DNA of 64,000 nt from Nostoc sp. TCL26-01 (GCF_013393945.1 NZ_CP040297.1:6414809-6478808); one strand, 5' to 3'; shown: positions 1 to 9,819, counted from the first letter of the stretch. Program-made: numbers and translations. Notes: a model not told the origin generated them from the letters alone.

Positions 1-1814
1 AAAAGCAAAAATCTTTAAATGATCAGGCTACTTTTCCGATTATTACCTTAGCAGAACCAGATAAACAAGAAGTGCTGAGTTTTACATCAAGTAAGCCGTT
101 TTTGCGTCAAGCTTTTTTGGTAGTGTATGAGCGAGCGCAAAATAAAACCTACGAAGGAGTTGTCAACCTCAAAACTCAACAACTAGCTTCCTGGAAAGAA
201 ATACCGAATGCTCAACCTGCCATGATGAACTCAGAGTATGAATTAGCTAGGCAAATAGTCAAATCTGATTCTCGATGGCAAGCAGCGATGCAAAAGCGAG
301 GAATTGCAGATTTAGATCAAGTGCAGATTAGTTGCTGGGCTGCGGGAATTTTGAGTCAGGAGGAACAAGTCACAGGTAATCGTTATTGTCGAGCTTTATT
401 GTATTACAAAGGCGATCGCTGGAATTATTACAGCAGTCCCATTGAAGGTGTACTGGCAACTGTGAATTTAAACACGGGTAAAGTTACTAGTTTAATTGAT
501 CACAAAGTAGTTCCGATCTCTCAAGCCAATTGGAACTATGATTTAGAGTCTTTAGGTAAACTCCTGTCACCACCAAAGCTGTTAAAAATCCTCCAACCAA
601 ACGGTAAAAGTTTTCACATCAAAGGTAATGAAATTACTTGGCAAGGTTGGAAGTTTCGCTACCTTATGCACCCCCGGAGTGGATTAGTGTTGTATCAAGT
701 CAGATATCAAGATGGTGACAACGAGCGTCCAATTTTATACCGTGCCAGTCTATCAGAAATGGTAGTCCCTTATGGCGATCCTGATCCTACTTGGTCATTT
801 AGAAATGCCTTTGATGTAGGGGAATATAACCTGGGTTTACTAGCCAGCACAATGGAGTTAGGTAAAGAAATCCCAGAGAATGGGGTGTTATTAGATGCGG
901 TGTTTGCCAATGAGGAGGGGGAACCGTATAAAATGCCAGGAGTGGTGGGTATTTATGAGCGCGATCGCGGGATACTTTGGAAACACTATGAGTATAATAC
1001 TCAACGTAATGATGTGCGACGCGATCGTGAGTTAGTTATTACAATCACTGCCGCAGTTGATAACTATGATTACGGACTTAACTGGATTTTCCATCAAGAT
1101 GGCACTTTAGAAGTGCAAAACGAATTGACAGGTATTGTTTTGGCACAAGGAACGGCAGCAGAACAAGAACCTGAAAATAATTCCTATGGCAAATTACTCG
1201 CTAAAAATATATTTGGCGTAAATCACCAACATTTTTTCAACTATCGCTTAGATATGGATGTAGATGGGCAAGCAAATTCTGTCATGGAAATGAATGTTAA
1301 CGGCTTGCCAATTAGTCAAAACAATCCTTTAGGAAATGCCATTGTTGTTGAAGATATTCCACTCAAAACCGAAAAAACGGCTGTGCGTGATCTGGATATG
1401 AAACACAGTCGAGAATGGATGATTACTAATGCAGATAAAAAGAATGCTTTAGGTGTTGCACCAGGATATATGTTAATGCCAGGAGGTAACACAATATTTT
1501 TCCCAGTAGAAGGTGCAAAAATTCGGCAAAAAGCCCAATTTGCTACACATCATGTTTGGGTAACTAAATATAAACCAGAAGAACTATATGCTGGCGGCGA
1601 TTATCCCAATCAAGCAACATCAGGAGAGGGTTTACCTCAATATATAGCCGATGATGAATCTTTGACAAATCAAGATATTGTTTTATGGTACACCTTGGGT
1701 ATTACTCACGTCCCTAAACCAGAAGATTGGCCTGTAATGCCTGTTCACCAAGTCGGATTTAAACTTTCTCCCAGAGGATTTTTTAGCCGCAATCCAGCTA
1801 TTAATTTACCGTGA
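1..1814 (+). CDS. Copper-containing primary amine oxidase (5' end outside window)
   Basis: Oxidatively deaminates primary amines to aldehyde, ammonia and hydrogen peroxide using copper and a tyrosine-derived topaquinone. The frame is open to the left edge, so the GTG at 72 is not the real start and the gene begins upstream. The topaquinone precursor lies in NYDYG (tyrosine codon at 1065). Other family signatures are the catalytic-base motif NAFDVGEYNLG near 806-838, the copper-ligand pair HQH near 1225, and the C-terminal THVPKPEDWPVMP near 1708-1746. The visible 580-plus residues cover most of the catalytic domain of a roughly 650-residue enzyme. It converges on a Uma2 gene across a short hairpin. 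The family call is secure; the substrate (for example tyramine or phenethylamine) cannot be told. Confidence 0.93.
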   Translation, partial: KQKSLNDQATFPIITLAEPDKQEVLSFTSSKPFLRQAFLVVYERAQNKTYEGVVNLKTQQLASWKEIPNAQPAMMNSEYELARQIVKSDSRWQAAMQKRGIADLDQVQISCWAAGILSQEEQVTGNRYCRALLYYKGDRWNYYSSPIEGVLATVNLNTGKVTSLIDHKVVPISQANWNYDLESLGKLLSPPKLLKILQPNGKSFHIKGNEITWQGWKFRYLMHPRSGLVLYQVRYQDGDNERPILYRASLSEMVVPYGDPDPTWSFRNAFDVGEYNLGLLASTMELGKEIPENGVLLDAVFANEEGEPYKMPGVVGIYERDRGILWKHYEYNTQRNDVRRDRELVITITAAVDNYDYGLNWIFHQDGTLEVQNELTGIVLAQGTAAEQEPENNSYGKLLAKNIFGVNHQHFFNYRLDMDVDGQANSVMEMNVNGLPISQNNPLGNAIVVEDIPLKTEKTAVRDLDMKHSREWMITNADKKNALGVAPGYMLMPGGNTIFFPVEGAKIRQKAQFATHHVWVTKYKPEELYAGGDYPNQATSGEGLPQYIADDESLTNQDIVLWYTLGITHVPKPEDWPVMPVHQVGFKLSPRGFFSRNPAINLP

Positions 1815-1840
1815 ATTGATCGCTCGAACTGATGTCAAGT

Positions 1841-1864
1841 GAGGATTAATCAATATTAATCCTC
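1841..1864. terminator. Bidirectional hairpin between convergent genes
   Basis: A perfect 10-bp stem (gaggattaat / attaatcctc) with loop caat sits between the amine oxidase stop and the Uma2 stop, overlapping the latter. It could end both transcripts. Confidence 0.6.
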
Positions 1865-2446
1865 GCTATTATCCGCAAAATTCACTTGTTCGTAAAGGTC
1901 ACTCAATGCTATTTGAAAATCAACTGTTTGCAATGATATAATTTTAGCCTCACCTTCAATTTCAGTAAATGTCCATTGATTCTCAGCAGTTTTTACATAT
2001 TGCATTACATGATGTTGATATTGATCAATTAAAATATATTCTTGGAATTGAGGAATAGAGCGATAATAAAGAAACTTATCGCCTTGGTCATAATTTTTAG
2101 TTGATTTAGATAAAACTTCAGAAATTAACATTGGATTCATCACAGTTGTAGTGCTAGTTCCGGTGTAAATAGGTTGTCCCTGAATCACCATCACATCGGG
2201 ATAAGTATGCTGTTTATATCGAGGTATCCACAAACGCACATCACCAATGTAAACATCATAATTTTTCCGCCTTAAAGCAATTTTTAATGATGCCGCTAAA
2301 TTCAAGGCAATTTTATTATGATTTGTAGTGCCACCCGTCATCGGGACAATTTCTCCATCACGGTATTCATTTTTGTATTCTGCTTTTTCTTCGAGTTCTA
2401 AATATTCTTCAGGTGTGTAATAACGTTTTTGTATTTTTAACTGCAT
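1856..2446 (-). CDS. Uma2 family (DUF820) PD-(D/E)XK nuclease-like protein
   Basis: A 196-residue Uma2/DUF820 protein, a family greatly expanded in filamentous cyanobacteria and built on the restriction-endonuclease-like fold. The family pattern is clear: N-terminal YYTPEEYLELEE, the helix following GTTNHNKIALNLA, the acidic strand YPDVMVIQG, then ISEVLSKSTKNYDQGDKFLYY and a closing strand EYILIDQ. No partner methylase is nearby, so it is a stand-alone member. Physiological role is unknown for nearly all members; a link to mobile DNA or repair is inference. It is convergent with the amine oxidase. Confidence 0.85.
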   Translation of the reverse strand: MQLKIQKRYYTPEEYLELEEKAEYKNEYRDGEIVPMTGGTTNHNKIALNLAASLKIALRRKNYDVYIGDVRLWIPRYKQHTYPDVMVIQGQPIYTGTSTTTVMNPMLISEVLSKSTKNYDQGDKFLYYRSIPQFQEYILIDQYQHHVMQYVKTAENQWTFTEIEGEAKIISLQTVDFQIALSDLYEQVNFADNSED

Positions 2447-2894
2447 ACAATTACCCCTTATTCCTGTTTTTGAGTAAAAACGTAATAATATTCAATGTTA
2501 AATTTCACTAATACTTTCCATCGTACTCGCTTCAGAAGCTCAATGAGGGAGTGACGAGTGCTGAGTGAGGGAGTGAGGGAGTGAGGGACAACAAGAGAAT
2601 CTATTGACTAATAACCAATGACTATTGACTATTGACTAACAATTAATAACAAAATTTGCTGAACTTTAAGATTCATATTATTTCCCCAATGCCAAACTGG
2701 GGAAATTTTAAGCTGAATCCTAATCAGAGAGTAGGTTACAGCGATCGCTATCTCTGTAAAATGGCAAAAACCCCCACTTCATCAAGGCTGCAAGTTTTGG
2801 GACAATCAATCAGAATCATATTCACTCATAAGCATCTATAGTTCCGTTCTGCTGAAACTCTGCATTATTTGAATTTACAAGGGAGAACACGATA
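2447..2894. other. Intergenic region with two STRR arrays upstream of chlB
   Basis: Positions about 2541-2588 hold copies of a GAGTGAGG-type heptamer, and about 2603-2643 hold TTGACTA/CAATGACTA-type units, both common short tandem repeats of heterocystous cyanobacteria. The rest must carry the chlB promoter. A 61-codon open frame at 2656-2841 has no recognisable features and I do not call it a gene. Confidence 0.7.
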
Positions 2895-4421
2895 ATGAAA
2901 TTGGCTTACTGGATGTATGCAGGCCCAGCACACATAGGCACTCTGCGAATTGCCAGTTCATTCAAAAACGTTCATGCTATCATGCACGCACCATTAGGCG
3001 ATGATTATTTCAACGTCATGCGCTCCATGCTATCGCGGGAAAGGGACTTTACACCAGTAACTACCAGTGTCGTCGATCGCCACGTTTTATCCCGTGGTTC
3101 TCAAGAAAAAGTCGTTGATAACATCACCCGCAAAGACGCAGAGGAACACCCCGATTTAATTGTCTTAACTCCCACCTGTACCTCTAGCATTCTCCAAGAA
3201 GACTTACAAAACTTCGTGGAACGGGCGCAGTTGGAAGCAAAAGGGGATGTGCTGCTAGCCGATGTCAATCACTATCGCGCTAACGAACTGCAAGCAGCCG
3301 ATCGCACTCTCCAGCAAATCGTCCAATATTATATTGAGAAAGCCCGGAAAAAAGGCGAACTACCAGCAGGTAAAACCGCCAACCCTTCCGTTAATATCAT
3401 CGGGATTTCTACTCTTGGCTTCCACAATAACCATGACTGCACCGAACTCAAGCGACTCATGGCTGATTTGGGAATTGAGGTAAACGCCGTGATTCCGGAA
3501 GGGGCTTCCGTCCACGAACTCAAGAATATGCCTCAAGCTTGGTTTAACCTCGTACCTTACCGGGAACTGGGTTTAATGACAGCTAATTACCTAGAAACAC
3601 AATTCGGCACACCATACGTAGATATTACCCCAATGGGTGTTGTCGAAACTGCCAGATGTATCCGTAAAATTCAGCAGGTAATTAACGCCCAAGGTGCTGA
3701 TGTAGATTATGAAGAGTATATCAACGAGCAAACCTTGTATGTATCCCAAGCTGCTTGGTTCTCCCGTTCCATCGACTGTCAAAACCTGACTGGCAAAAAA
3801 GCCGTCGTCTTTGGTGACAACACCCACGCTGCCGCCCTTACCAAGATTTTGTCACGGGAAATGGGAATTCACGTTGTTTGGGCAGGAACATACTGCAAAT
3901 ATGATGCTGATTGGTTCCGGGAACAGGTAAGCGAATATTGCGATGAAGTGCTGATTACTGATGATCATGGCGCAATTGGGGATGCGATCGCTCGTGTTGA
4001 ACCCTCAGCCATCTTCGGTACACAAATGGAACGCCACGTTGGTAAACGCTTGGATATTCCTTGCGGTGTAATTGCGTCACCCATCCATGTACAGAACTTC
4101 CCCATTGGTTACAAACCATTTGTCGGTTACGAAGGTACTAATCAAATTGCCGATTTAATCTACAATTCCTTCACTTTAGGTATGGAAGACCACCTCTTAG
4201 AAATATTTGGTGGACACGATACTAAGGAAGTAATTACTAAAGGTATTTCTGCCGAATCTGATTTGAATTGGACAAAAGATGGTCTAGCAGAATTGAACAA
4301 AATTCCTGGTTTTGTCAGAGGGAAAGTGAAGCGAAATACAGAAAAATTTGCGCGCGATCGCGGTTTCAAAGATATCTCGGCTGAAGTGCTATACGCTGCG
4401 AAGGAAGCTGTAGGTGCATAA
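2895..4421 (+). CDS. chlB: Light-independent protochlorophyllide reductase subunit B
   Basis: ChlB, with ChlN, forms the NB catalytic component of the dark-operative protochlorophyllide reductase; ChlL supplies electrons. It reduces ring D of protochlorophyllide so that chlorophyll can be made in darkness. The 508-residue length is typical. The N-terminus MKLAYWMYAGPAHIGTLRIA is diagnostic, and Asp36 in PLGDDYF is the known aspartate ligand of the NB iron-sulfur cluster. The start ATG follows a good ribosome site (aagggag). chlL and chlN are not beside it, so chlB is a solo gene here. The C-terminal part carries the small ChlB-specific domain (about residues 440-508). Confidence 0.98.
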   Translation: MKLAYWMYAGPAHIGTLRIASSFKNVHAIMHAPLGDDYFNVMRSMLSRERDFTPVTTSVVDRHVLSRGSQEKVVDNITRKDAEEHPDLIVLTPTCTSSILQEDLQNFVERAQLEAKGDVLLADVNHYRANELQAADRTLQQIVQYYIEKARKKGELPAGKTANPSVNIIGISTLGFHNNHDCTELKRLMADLGIEVNAVIPEGASVHELKNMPQAWFNLVPYRELGLMTANYLETQFGTPYVDITPMGVVETARCIRKIQQVINAQGADVDYEEYINEQTLYVSQAAWFSRSIDCQNLTGKKAVVFGDNTHAAALTKILSREMGIHVVWAGTYCKYDADWFREQVSEYCDEVLITDDHGAIGDAIARVEPSAIFGTQMERHVGKRLDIPCGVIASPIHVQNFPIGYKPFVGYEGTNQIADLIYNSFTLGMEDHLLEIFGGHDTKEVITKGISAESDLNWTKDGLAELNKIPGFVRGKVKRNTEKFARDRGFKDISAEVLYAAKEAVGA

Positions 4422-4440
4422 CTAAATTATCTATTTTGTG

Positions 4441-4461
4441 GGGTGGGCATCTTGCTCACCC
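4441..4461. terminator. Hairpin between chlB and the acetyltransferase gene
   Basis: The arms gggtgggca (4441-4449) and tgctcaccc (4453-4461) pair over 9 bp with one G-T wobble and a 3-base loop. T-rich sequence precedes and follows it, so it may serve both convergent genes. Confidence 0.6.
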
Positions 4462-4464
4462 AAT

Positions 4465-4971
4465 TTACAGTTTTTTCACAAACAAATATTCCTGATATGG
4501 CATTGCTCCATCTGTCATATCGCGGATAGATTTGTGTTCATAACCATGTTTTTTATAAAAAGCATGAGCGCGAGTAAATCTTGTATCTGACCAAAGATGC
4601 ACTTCTTGAATATAATTTTGATGACACCATTGGATAGCGGTATCGTGCATTTTTTGAGATAATTCTGAACCCCGATACTGTGATAATAAATAAAATCTTT
4701 TCAGGTAAGCAATTTTATTTAAATCATTTTCAGTATAAAATCTTGTTAACCAGTTTTTAGTAGCGGTTTTAATAGCAATTGAACCAATTATCTGTTCGCT
4801 ATCTTCATTTGTTGTTTGTACCCAAAATTCACCAGTTTTTAAATAATTACCTTCAATATCGAGTAAATCACTATCAGCATCTTGGAGATATATAACATCA
4901 CCATATTCTTGATATATTAAATCAATCATTTGAATAATTGATTTTTGATCATAAGGATGATAATTTCTCAT
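4465..4971 (-). CDS. GNAT family N-acetyltransferase
   Basis: A 168-residue single-domain acetyltransferase. The fold shows an N-terminal strand-helix (RNYHPYDQKSIIQMIDLIYQEYG), a central strand IGSIAIKTA, then YLKRFYLLSQYRGSELSQKM, which fits the acetyl-CoA binding motif A (usual form RGxGxG, here YRGSELS). The C-terminal part VHLWSDTRFTRAHAFYKKHGYEH is the classical motif B for this family. The glycine-rich loop is weaker than usual. Substrate unknown. It stands alone, convergent with chlB and divergent from dnaE. Confidence 0.85.
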   Translation of the reverse strand: MRNYHPYDQKSIIQMIDLIYQEYGDVIYLQDADSDLLDIEGNYLKTGEFWVQTTNEDSEQIIGSIAIKTATKNWLTRFYTENDLNKIAYLKRFYLLSQYRGSELSQKMHDTAIQWCHQNYIQEVHLWSDTRFTRAHAFYKKHGYEHKSIRDMTDGAMPYQEYLFVKKL

Positions 4972-5177
4972 AATTTGGCTTGAAAAGTGAATTTTCTAGA
5001 TTATCCATTTTTATAATATACAAAAGTTAGGTTGCGTTATGCTTAAACTAATTACAATTCTCTATTTCTATGTAGTATCAATGTAATTATTACAACATTA
5101 ATTACAGAAGTGAAATTTCTCCAAACACGCTAATCTGAGATTCCGTTGCTTGACATAGCCTGTGCTGGGAGACGTAT

Positions 5178-7808
5178 ATGTCCTTTGTACCTTTACACAT
5201 TCATAGTGACTACAGTCTGCTTGATGGTGCAAGTCAGCTACCGGAGTTGATTGATCGGGCGATCGCTTTGGGGATGAAAGCGATCGCTGTCACTGATCAT
5301 GGTGTGATGTATGGGGCTGTGGAACTGCTGAAAATCTGCCGTAATCATAATATTAAGCCCATCATTGGCAACGAAATGTATATCATTAACGGCGATATTG
5401 AGAAGCAAGAACGCCGTCCTAAATATCATCAAGTTGTTTTAGCCAAAAACAATAAAGGTTACAAAAATTTAGTTAAATTAACAACTATTTCCCATCTCCA
5501 AGGTGTCCAAGGTAAAGGCATTTTTTCTCGTCCTTGTATTAGTAAAGACTTACTGCAAAAATATCACGAAGATTTAATCGTCACTAGTGCTTGTTTGGGT
5601 GGAGAAATCCCCCAAGCAATCCTCAGTGGTAGACCAGATGCAGCGCGGAAAGTTGCCCAGTGGTATAAAGATGTATTTGGGGATGATTTTTATTTAGAAA
5701 TTCAAGACCACGGTTCACAAGAAGACCGCATTGTCAATGTGGAAATAGTCAAAATTGCGCGGGAATTAAACATTAAAATTGTCGCTACCAATGACTCACA
5801 TTTTATCTCTTGTTTTGATGTAGAAGCTCACGACGCTTTGCTGTGTATTCAAACAGGCAAGCTAATAGTAGAAGAAAATCGGATGCGTTATAGCGGTACA
5901 GAATATCTCAAATCAACAGAAGAGATGAAACTGCTATTTCGTGACCATTTAACCGATGATGTCATAGCGGAGGCGATCGCCACTACAGAAGAAGTAGCCG
6001 ATAAGGTCGAGCCGTATCATATCATGGGTGAACCCCGCATCCCCAACTACCCCATACCCTCTGGTCATACTGCGGATACTTATGTAGAGGAGGTAGCTTG
6101 GCAAGGACTCTTAGAAAAGTTAAATCGTAAATCTCGTCACGAAGTCGATCCTGTATATAAAGAAAGGTTGGAATATGAATTAAAAATGTTGCAACAAATG
6201 GGTTTTTCCACCTACTTTTTAGTTGTGTGGGACTACATCAAATTTGCACGAGATAATAACATTCCTGTGGGGCCAGGTCGCGGTTCGGCGGCAGGTTCAC
6301 TTGTGGCTTATACAATGGGAATTACGAATATTGATCCTGTACATCATGGTTTACTATTCGAGCGATTCTTAAACCCAGAACGCAAATCTATGCCTGATAT
6401 CGATACAGATTTCTGTATTGAACAACGGGACAAAGTGATAGATTACGTCACAGAAAAATACGGTAAAGAAAGAGTTGCCCAAATTATTACCTTCAACCGT
6501 TTAACATCTAAAGCAGTTTTAAAAGATGTTGCCAGAGTGTTAAATATTCCCTATGGGGAAGCCGACAAAATGGCTAAATTAATTCCTGTAGTTCGGGGTA
6601 AACCAACCAAACTCAAGGTGATGATTTCGGATGCCACCCCAGAACCAGAATTTAAAGAAAAATATGACAATGACCCCAGAGTCCGCCATTGGCTAGATAT
6701 GGCGATGCGAATTGAAGGGACTAACAAAACCTTTGGGGTTCACGCCGCAGGGGTGGTAATTTCTGCCGATCCTCTCGATGAAATCGTCCCCTTACAAAGA
6801 AATAATGACGGGTCGGTAATTACTCAATATTTCATGGAAGACTTGGAATCAATGGGTCTATTAAAAATGGACTTTTTGGGTTTGAAGAACTTAACCATGA
6901 TTCAGAAAACCATAGATTTAATCGAAGAAAAGAGTGGATTTAGACTAGACCCTTATGAAATCACTAATCAAGAACGCAAAGCCCAAAAAATCCTAGCAAA
7001 AGGTGAATATAAAACTCTGCCCAAAGATGTGCAAAAGACTTACGAACTTTTAGAATCAGGTGAATTAGAAGGTATCTTTCAATTAGAATCATCAGGGATG
7101 AAGCAGATTGTCCGAGATTTGAAACCTTCTAATATCGAAGATATCTCTTCTATCTTGGCACTATATCGTCCAGGTCCTCTAGACGCAGGCTTAATTCCTA
7201 AATTTATTAATCGCAAACATGGACGAGAAGAAATTGATTATGAAAGCCAAATTTTAGAACCGATATTAAATGAAACCTATGGCATCATGGTCTATCAAGA
7301 GCAAATTATGAAAATTGCTCAAGATATGGCTGGTTATTCTCTGGGACAAGCTGACTTGCTGCGTCGGGCGATGGGGAAAAAGAAAGTTTCGGAAATGCAG
7401 AAACAGCAAGAAAAGTTTATTGATGGTTCCACAAAAAACGGTGTGAAAAAGCAAGTAGCAGAGAAGCTATTTGATGATATGCTGAAATTTGCTGAATATT
7501 GCCTAAGTTATGACACCGAAGTTTTGACTGTTGAATATGGCTTTTTACCGATTGGGGAAATTGTCGAAAAAGAGATTGTCTGCAACGTGTTTAGTGTTGA
7601 CAAGAATGGTATTGTTTATACTCAACCAATCGCTCAGTGGCATAATCGCGGTCAACAAGAAGTATTTGAATATTGTTTAGCAGATGGTTCAGTCATTCGG
7701 GCAACAAAAGACCATAAATTTATGACTAACGATGGGCAAATGTTACCAATTGAAGAAATATTTATCCAAGGATTAGATTTGTTGCAAGTCAAAGGTTTAC
7801 CGGAGTAA
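5178..7808 (+). CDS. dnaE: DNA polymerase III alpha subunit, N-terminal half fused to split N-intein
   Basis: This encodes the first part of the replicative polymerase alpha subunit, joined after translation to the C-terminal half by protein trans-splicing. Residues 1-774 are the N-extein: a PHP domain starting with LHIHSDYSLLDGASQ, and the polymerase active-site segments PGRGSAAGSLVAY and PDIDTDFCIEQRDKVIDYV. The extein ends at EYC. Residues 775-876 are the N-intein, starting with Cys (codon at 7500) and carrying the block-B motif ATKDHKF. The remainder of dnaE and the C-intein are not in this window, as expected for the scattered cyanobacterial arrangement. Nine bases separate the stop from hisD, so co-transcription is plausible. 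Confidence 0.98.
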   Translation: MSFVPLHIHSDYSLLDGASQLPELIDRAIALGMKAIAVTDHGVMYGAVELLKICRNHNIKPIIGNEMYIINGDIEKQERRPKYHQVVLAKNNKGYKNLVKLTTISHLQGVQGKGIFSRPCISKDLLQKYHEDLIVTSACLGGEIPQAILSGRPDAARKVAQWYKDVFGDDFYLEIQDHGSQEDRIVNVEIVKIARELNIKIVATNDSHFISCFDVEAHDALLCIQTGKLIVEENRMRYSGTEYLKSTEEMKLLFRDHLTDDVIAEAIATTEEVADKVEPYHIMGEPRIPNYPIPSGHTADTYVEEVAWQGLLEKLNRKSRHEVDPVYKERLEYELKMLQQMGFSTYFLVVWDYIKFARDNNIPVGPGRGSAAGSLVAYTMGITNIDPVHHGLLFERFLNPERKSMPDIDTDFCIEQRDKVIDYVTEKYGKERVAQIITFNRLTSKAVLKDVARVLNIPYGEADKMAKLIPVVRGKPTKLKVMISDATPEPEFKEKYDNDPRVRHWLDMAMRIEGTNKTFGVHAAGVVISADPLDEIVPLQRNNDGSVITQYFMEDLESMGLLKMDFLGLKNLTMIQKTIDLIEEKSGFRLDPYEITNQERKAQKILAKGEYKTLPKDVQKTYELLESGELEGIFQLESSGMKQIVRDLKPSNIEDISSILALYRPGPLDAGLIPKFINRKHGREEIDYESQILEPILNETYGIMVYQEQIMKIAQDMAGYSLGQADLLRRAMGKKKVSEMQKQQEKFIDGSTKNGVKKQVAEKLFDDMLKFAEYCLSYDTEVLTVEYGFLPIGEIVEKEIVCNVFSVDKNGIVYTQPIAQWHNRGQQEVFEYCLADGSVIRATKDHKFMTNDGQMLPIEEIFIQGLDLLQVKGLPE
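7500..7805 (+). other. DnaE N-intein (102 residues)
   Basis: The N-half of the naturally split DnaE intein. Cys1 is the splice nucleophile in CLSYDTEVLTVEYG. The TxxH-type block B is TKDH in ATKDHKFM, and the segment closes with LLQVKGLPE. Length is exactly the usual 102 residues. The stop codon follows directly, confirming a split and not a contiguous intein. Confidence 0.97.
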
Positions 7809-7817
7809 TATCAACCC

Positions 7818-9101
7818 ATGCAGCTACTTAACACAAACGAACAAGATTTTTCTCCCAGATTTCAAACACTAGTCAATAACCGCCGGGAAGCAACTGTTGA
7901 TGTTAGTGGTACGGTGAGGGAGATTCTCGCTGATGTCAAAGTGCGTGGTGATGTAGCAGTTCAGGAATATACTCATCGTTTTGACCATTTCCAGACTGAG
8001 ACTCTGCGGTTAAGTCCTAGCTTCATTGCTGCACAAGCAAGCAAGTGTCCAGCAGATGTCACAGCAGCTTTAGAACTAGCTGCTGAACGGATTGGCTCTT
8101 TTCATCAAAAACAACTACCCCAAGATATAGATTACACAGATCATGTAGATGTGAAACTGGGTTTAAATTGGGTTTCCTTGTCGCAAGTGGGAATTTATGT
8201 CCCTGGAGGACGTGCCAGTTATCCCAGTTCGGTGTTGATGAATGCCCTACCCGCTAAAATTGCCGGAGTGGAACGCATAGTTATGACAGTCCCTATGCCA
8301 CGTGGGGAAATCAATCCCGCAGTTCTAGCAGCTGCTCAAATTGCTGGTGTGACGGAGATATATAGTATTGGTGGAGCGCAAGCCATAGCAGCCTTAGCTT
8401 ATGGTACAGAAACCATCATCCCTGTGGATAAAATAGTCGGCCCTGGAAATGCTTACGTTGCCGAAGCCAAGCGTCAAGTATTTGGGACTGTAGGAATTGA
8501 CAGTATTGCTGGCCCTTCCGAGATTTTAGTTGTGGCAGATAGTCAAAATAATCCAGAATGGATTGCCTGGGATTTGTTATCACAAGCTGAACATGATCCT
8601 AGCGCTCAATCTATCTTGATTACTGATTCAGAAGCTTTTGCCCAGCAAGTCATAGTAGCCGTTGAACAGGTTATTAACCAGCTATCCACTAAAGAAGTTG
8701 CTAGTAGCAGTTGGCAAAATCACGGTGCAGTGATTATTGTTAGCAACTTAGCTGAAAGTATCTCTTTACTGAACCAATTAGCGCCGGAACACGTAGAATT
8801 ATGTGTGGATAATCCGCAGTTACTGGCTAGTCAAATTAAGTGTGCAGGTAGCATATTTCTGGGACGCTACACTCCAGAAGCCATTGGCGATTATTTAGGC
8901 GGCCCCAATCACGTCTTACCAACTTCCCGTTCGGCCCGGTTTGCTTCTGGTTTGAGTGTCTACGATTTTCTCAAACGTATCACTTATTTAGAGTGCAATC
9001 AAGCGGCATTGCAATCTATCGGGAAGGCCGCAGTCACTTTGGCACAGGCAGAAGGTTTACCAGCTCATGCAGGTAGTGTGGCGATACGGTTGTCGATGTA
9101 G
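7818..9101 (+). CDS. hisD: Histidinol dehydrogenase
   Basis: Catalyses the last two steps of histidine synthesis: L-histidinol to L-histidinal to L-histidine, with NAD and a zinc ion. The 427-residue length fits. Signatures are VSLSQVGIYVPGGRASYPSS, GPGNAYVAEAKRQVFG, SQAEHDPSAQS (zinc/active-site region), APEHVEL and GSIFLGRYTPEAIGDYLGGP. It starts 9 bases after the dnaE stop and ends at a palindromic terminator-like repeat, so the pair may be one transcription unit. hisB lies about 10 kb away, so the pathway genes are scattered. Confidence 0.97.
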   Translation: MQLLNTNEQDFSPRFQTLVNNRREATVDVSGTVREILADVKVRGDVAVQEYTHRFDHFQTETLRLSPSFIAAQASKCPADVTAALELAAERIGSFHQKQLPQDIDYTDHVDVKLGLNWVSLSQVGIYVPGGRASYPSSVLMNALPAKIAGVERIVMTVPMPRGEINPAVLAAAQIAGVTEIYSIGGAQAIAALAYGTETIIPVDKIVGPGNAYVAEAKRQVFGTVGIDSIAGPSEILVVADSQNNPEWIAWDLLSQAEHDPSAQSILITDSEAFAQQVIVAVEQVINQLSTKEVASSSWQNHGAVIIVSNLAESISLLNQLAPEHVELCVDNPQLLASQIKCAGSIFLGRYTPEAIGDYLGGPNHVLPTSRSARFASGLSVYDFLKRITYLECNQAALQSIGKAAVTLAQAEGLPAHAGSVAIRLSM

Positions 9102-9116
9102 AGATGGGGTGATGGG

Positions 9117-9139
9117 GAGACGTAGCATTGCTACGTCTC
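9117..9139. terminator. Palindromic dispersed repeat after hisD, likely terminator
   Basis: gagacgtagca and tgctacgtctc form an 11-bp stem around a single T. The same family (GAGACGTTGCA version) recurs at 35581-35609 and 36865-36893, each time just after a gene end. Confidence 0.55.
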
Positions 9140-9162
9140 TACTGGTTTTGTTGCACAAATTG

Positions 9163-9819
9163 TCATAGCATACCTTCGGATTCCGCAAATTTGCGTAAGC
9201 GAGGTAAACACTGGCGTTGATAAAAACTACTTAATGTAGGAATTGCCAGCTTAAACTCTTCAGACAATTCTTTCCAACTCGCCTCTGGGGGTAAGCGTTT
9301 GAGAATTAATACCTGACAGTTAACATCAGGACGACCCTTAATACAAGTACTACGTAGTTCTCCAGTGGGATCAGTTTTGACCCACATTTCCAACTCTTCC
9401 AAAATTGGCGGTGTTTCTGGAGTAGCGGCTAGGTTCTCTACGGGATCAATCAAGTCACTGCTATCACCTGATTTAGATTGACGCACCCGCATGGGAACAG
9501 TGGTTGCTTGTTCTTTGTTTTGATTAAGGTAAAAGTCTTGTAATCTGCGTTTTAAATAAGCGTTTAACCAAGTAATCACACTCCCGTATGTAGGATCGTA
9601 TTTTTGTCCCGTCAACCCTTCACAAATATTGCGACAAAAATATAGCCAAGTCTGTTGCAGCGCATCTTGATAATAGGGAGTGCTTTCCCTCCAAAGTTTT
9701 TTGGCACTCAAGCGAATGATTTGCGTGAGCAGCTTTTGACGCTGAGGACTTCCGGGTGGATTTCCGCAGGCTTGGGTAACTAAGTGGCGTAGCTGTTCAT
9801 CGAATTCAACCATAATCAT
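9163..9819 (-). CDS. Sigma-70-like protein (cyanobacterial group, possible sigma factor)
   Basis: A 218-residue protein with a sigma-70-like layout. Residues about 25-115 (RLSAKKLWRESTPYYQDALQ, then WLNAYLKRRLQDFYLNQNKE) resemble a region-2 helix bundle for core polymerase and -10 binding. About residues 165-215 (ILKRLPPEASWKELSEEF, PTLSSFYQRQCLPRLRKF) resemble a region-4 helix-turn-helix. An acidic linker joins them. The family is widespread in filamentous cyanobacteria and usually annotated as sigma-70 family or hypothetical. No anti-sigma gene is adjacent. The start could be Met1 or Met3. Function as a true sigma factor is inference. Confidence 0.6.
   Translation of the reverse strand: MIMVEFDEQLRHLVTQACGNPPGSPQRQKLLTQIIRLSAKKLWRESTPYYQDALQQTWLYFCRNICEGLTGQKYDPTYGSVITWLNAYLKRRLQDFYLNQNKEQATTVPMRVRQSKSGDSSDLIDPVENLAATPETPPILEELEMWVKTDPTGELRSTCIKGRPDVNCQVLILKRLPPEASWKELSEEFKLAIPTLSSFYQRQCLPRLRKFAESEGML

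Noticed and set aside
2656..2841. 61-codon open frame upstream of chlB
   Set aside because: No recognisable family, no convincing ribosome site, and it lies in a repeat-flanked promoter region.
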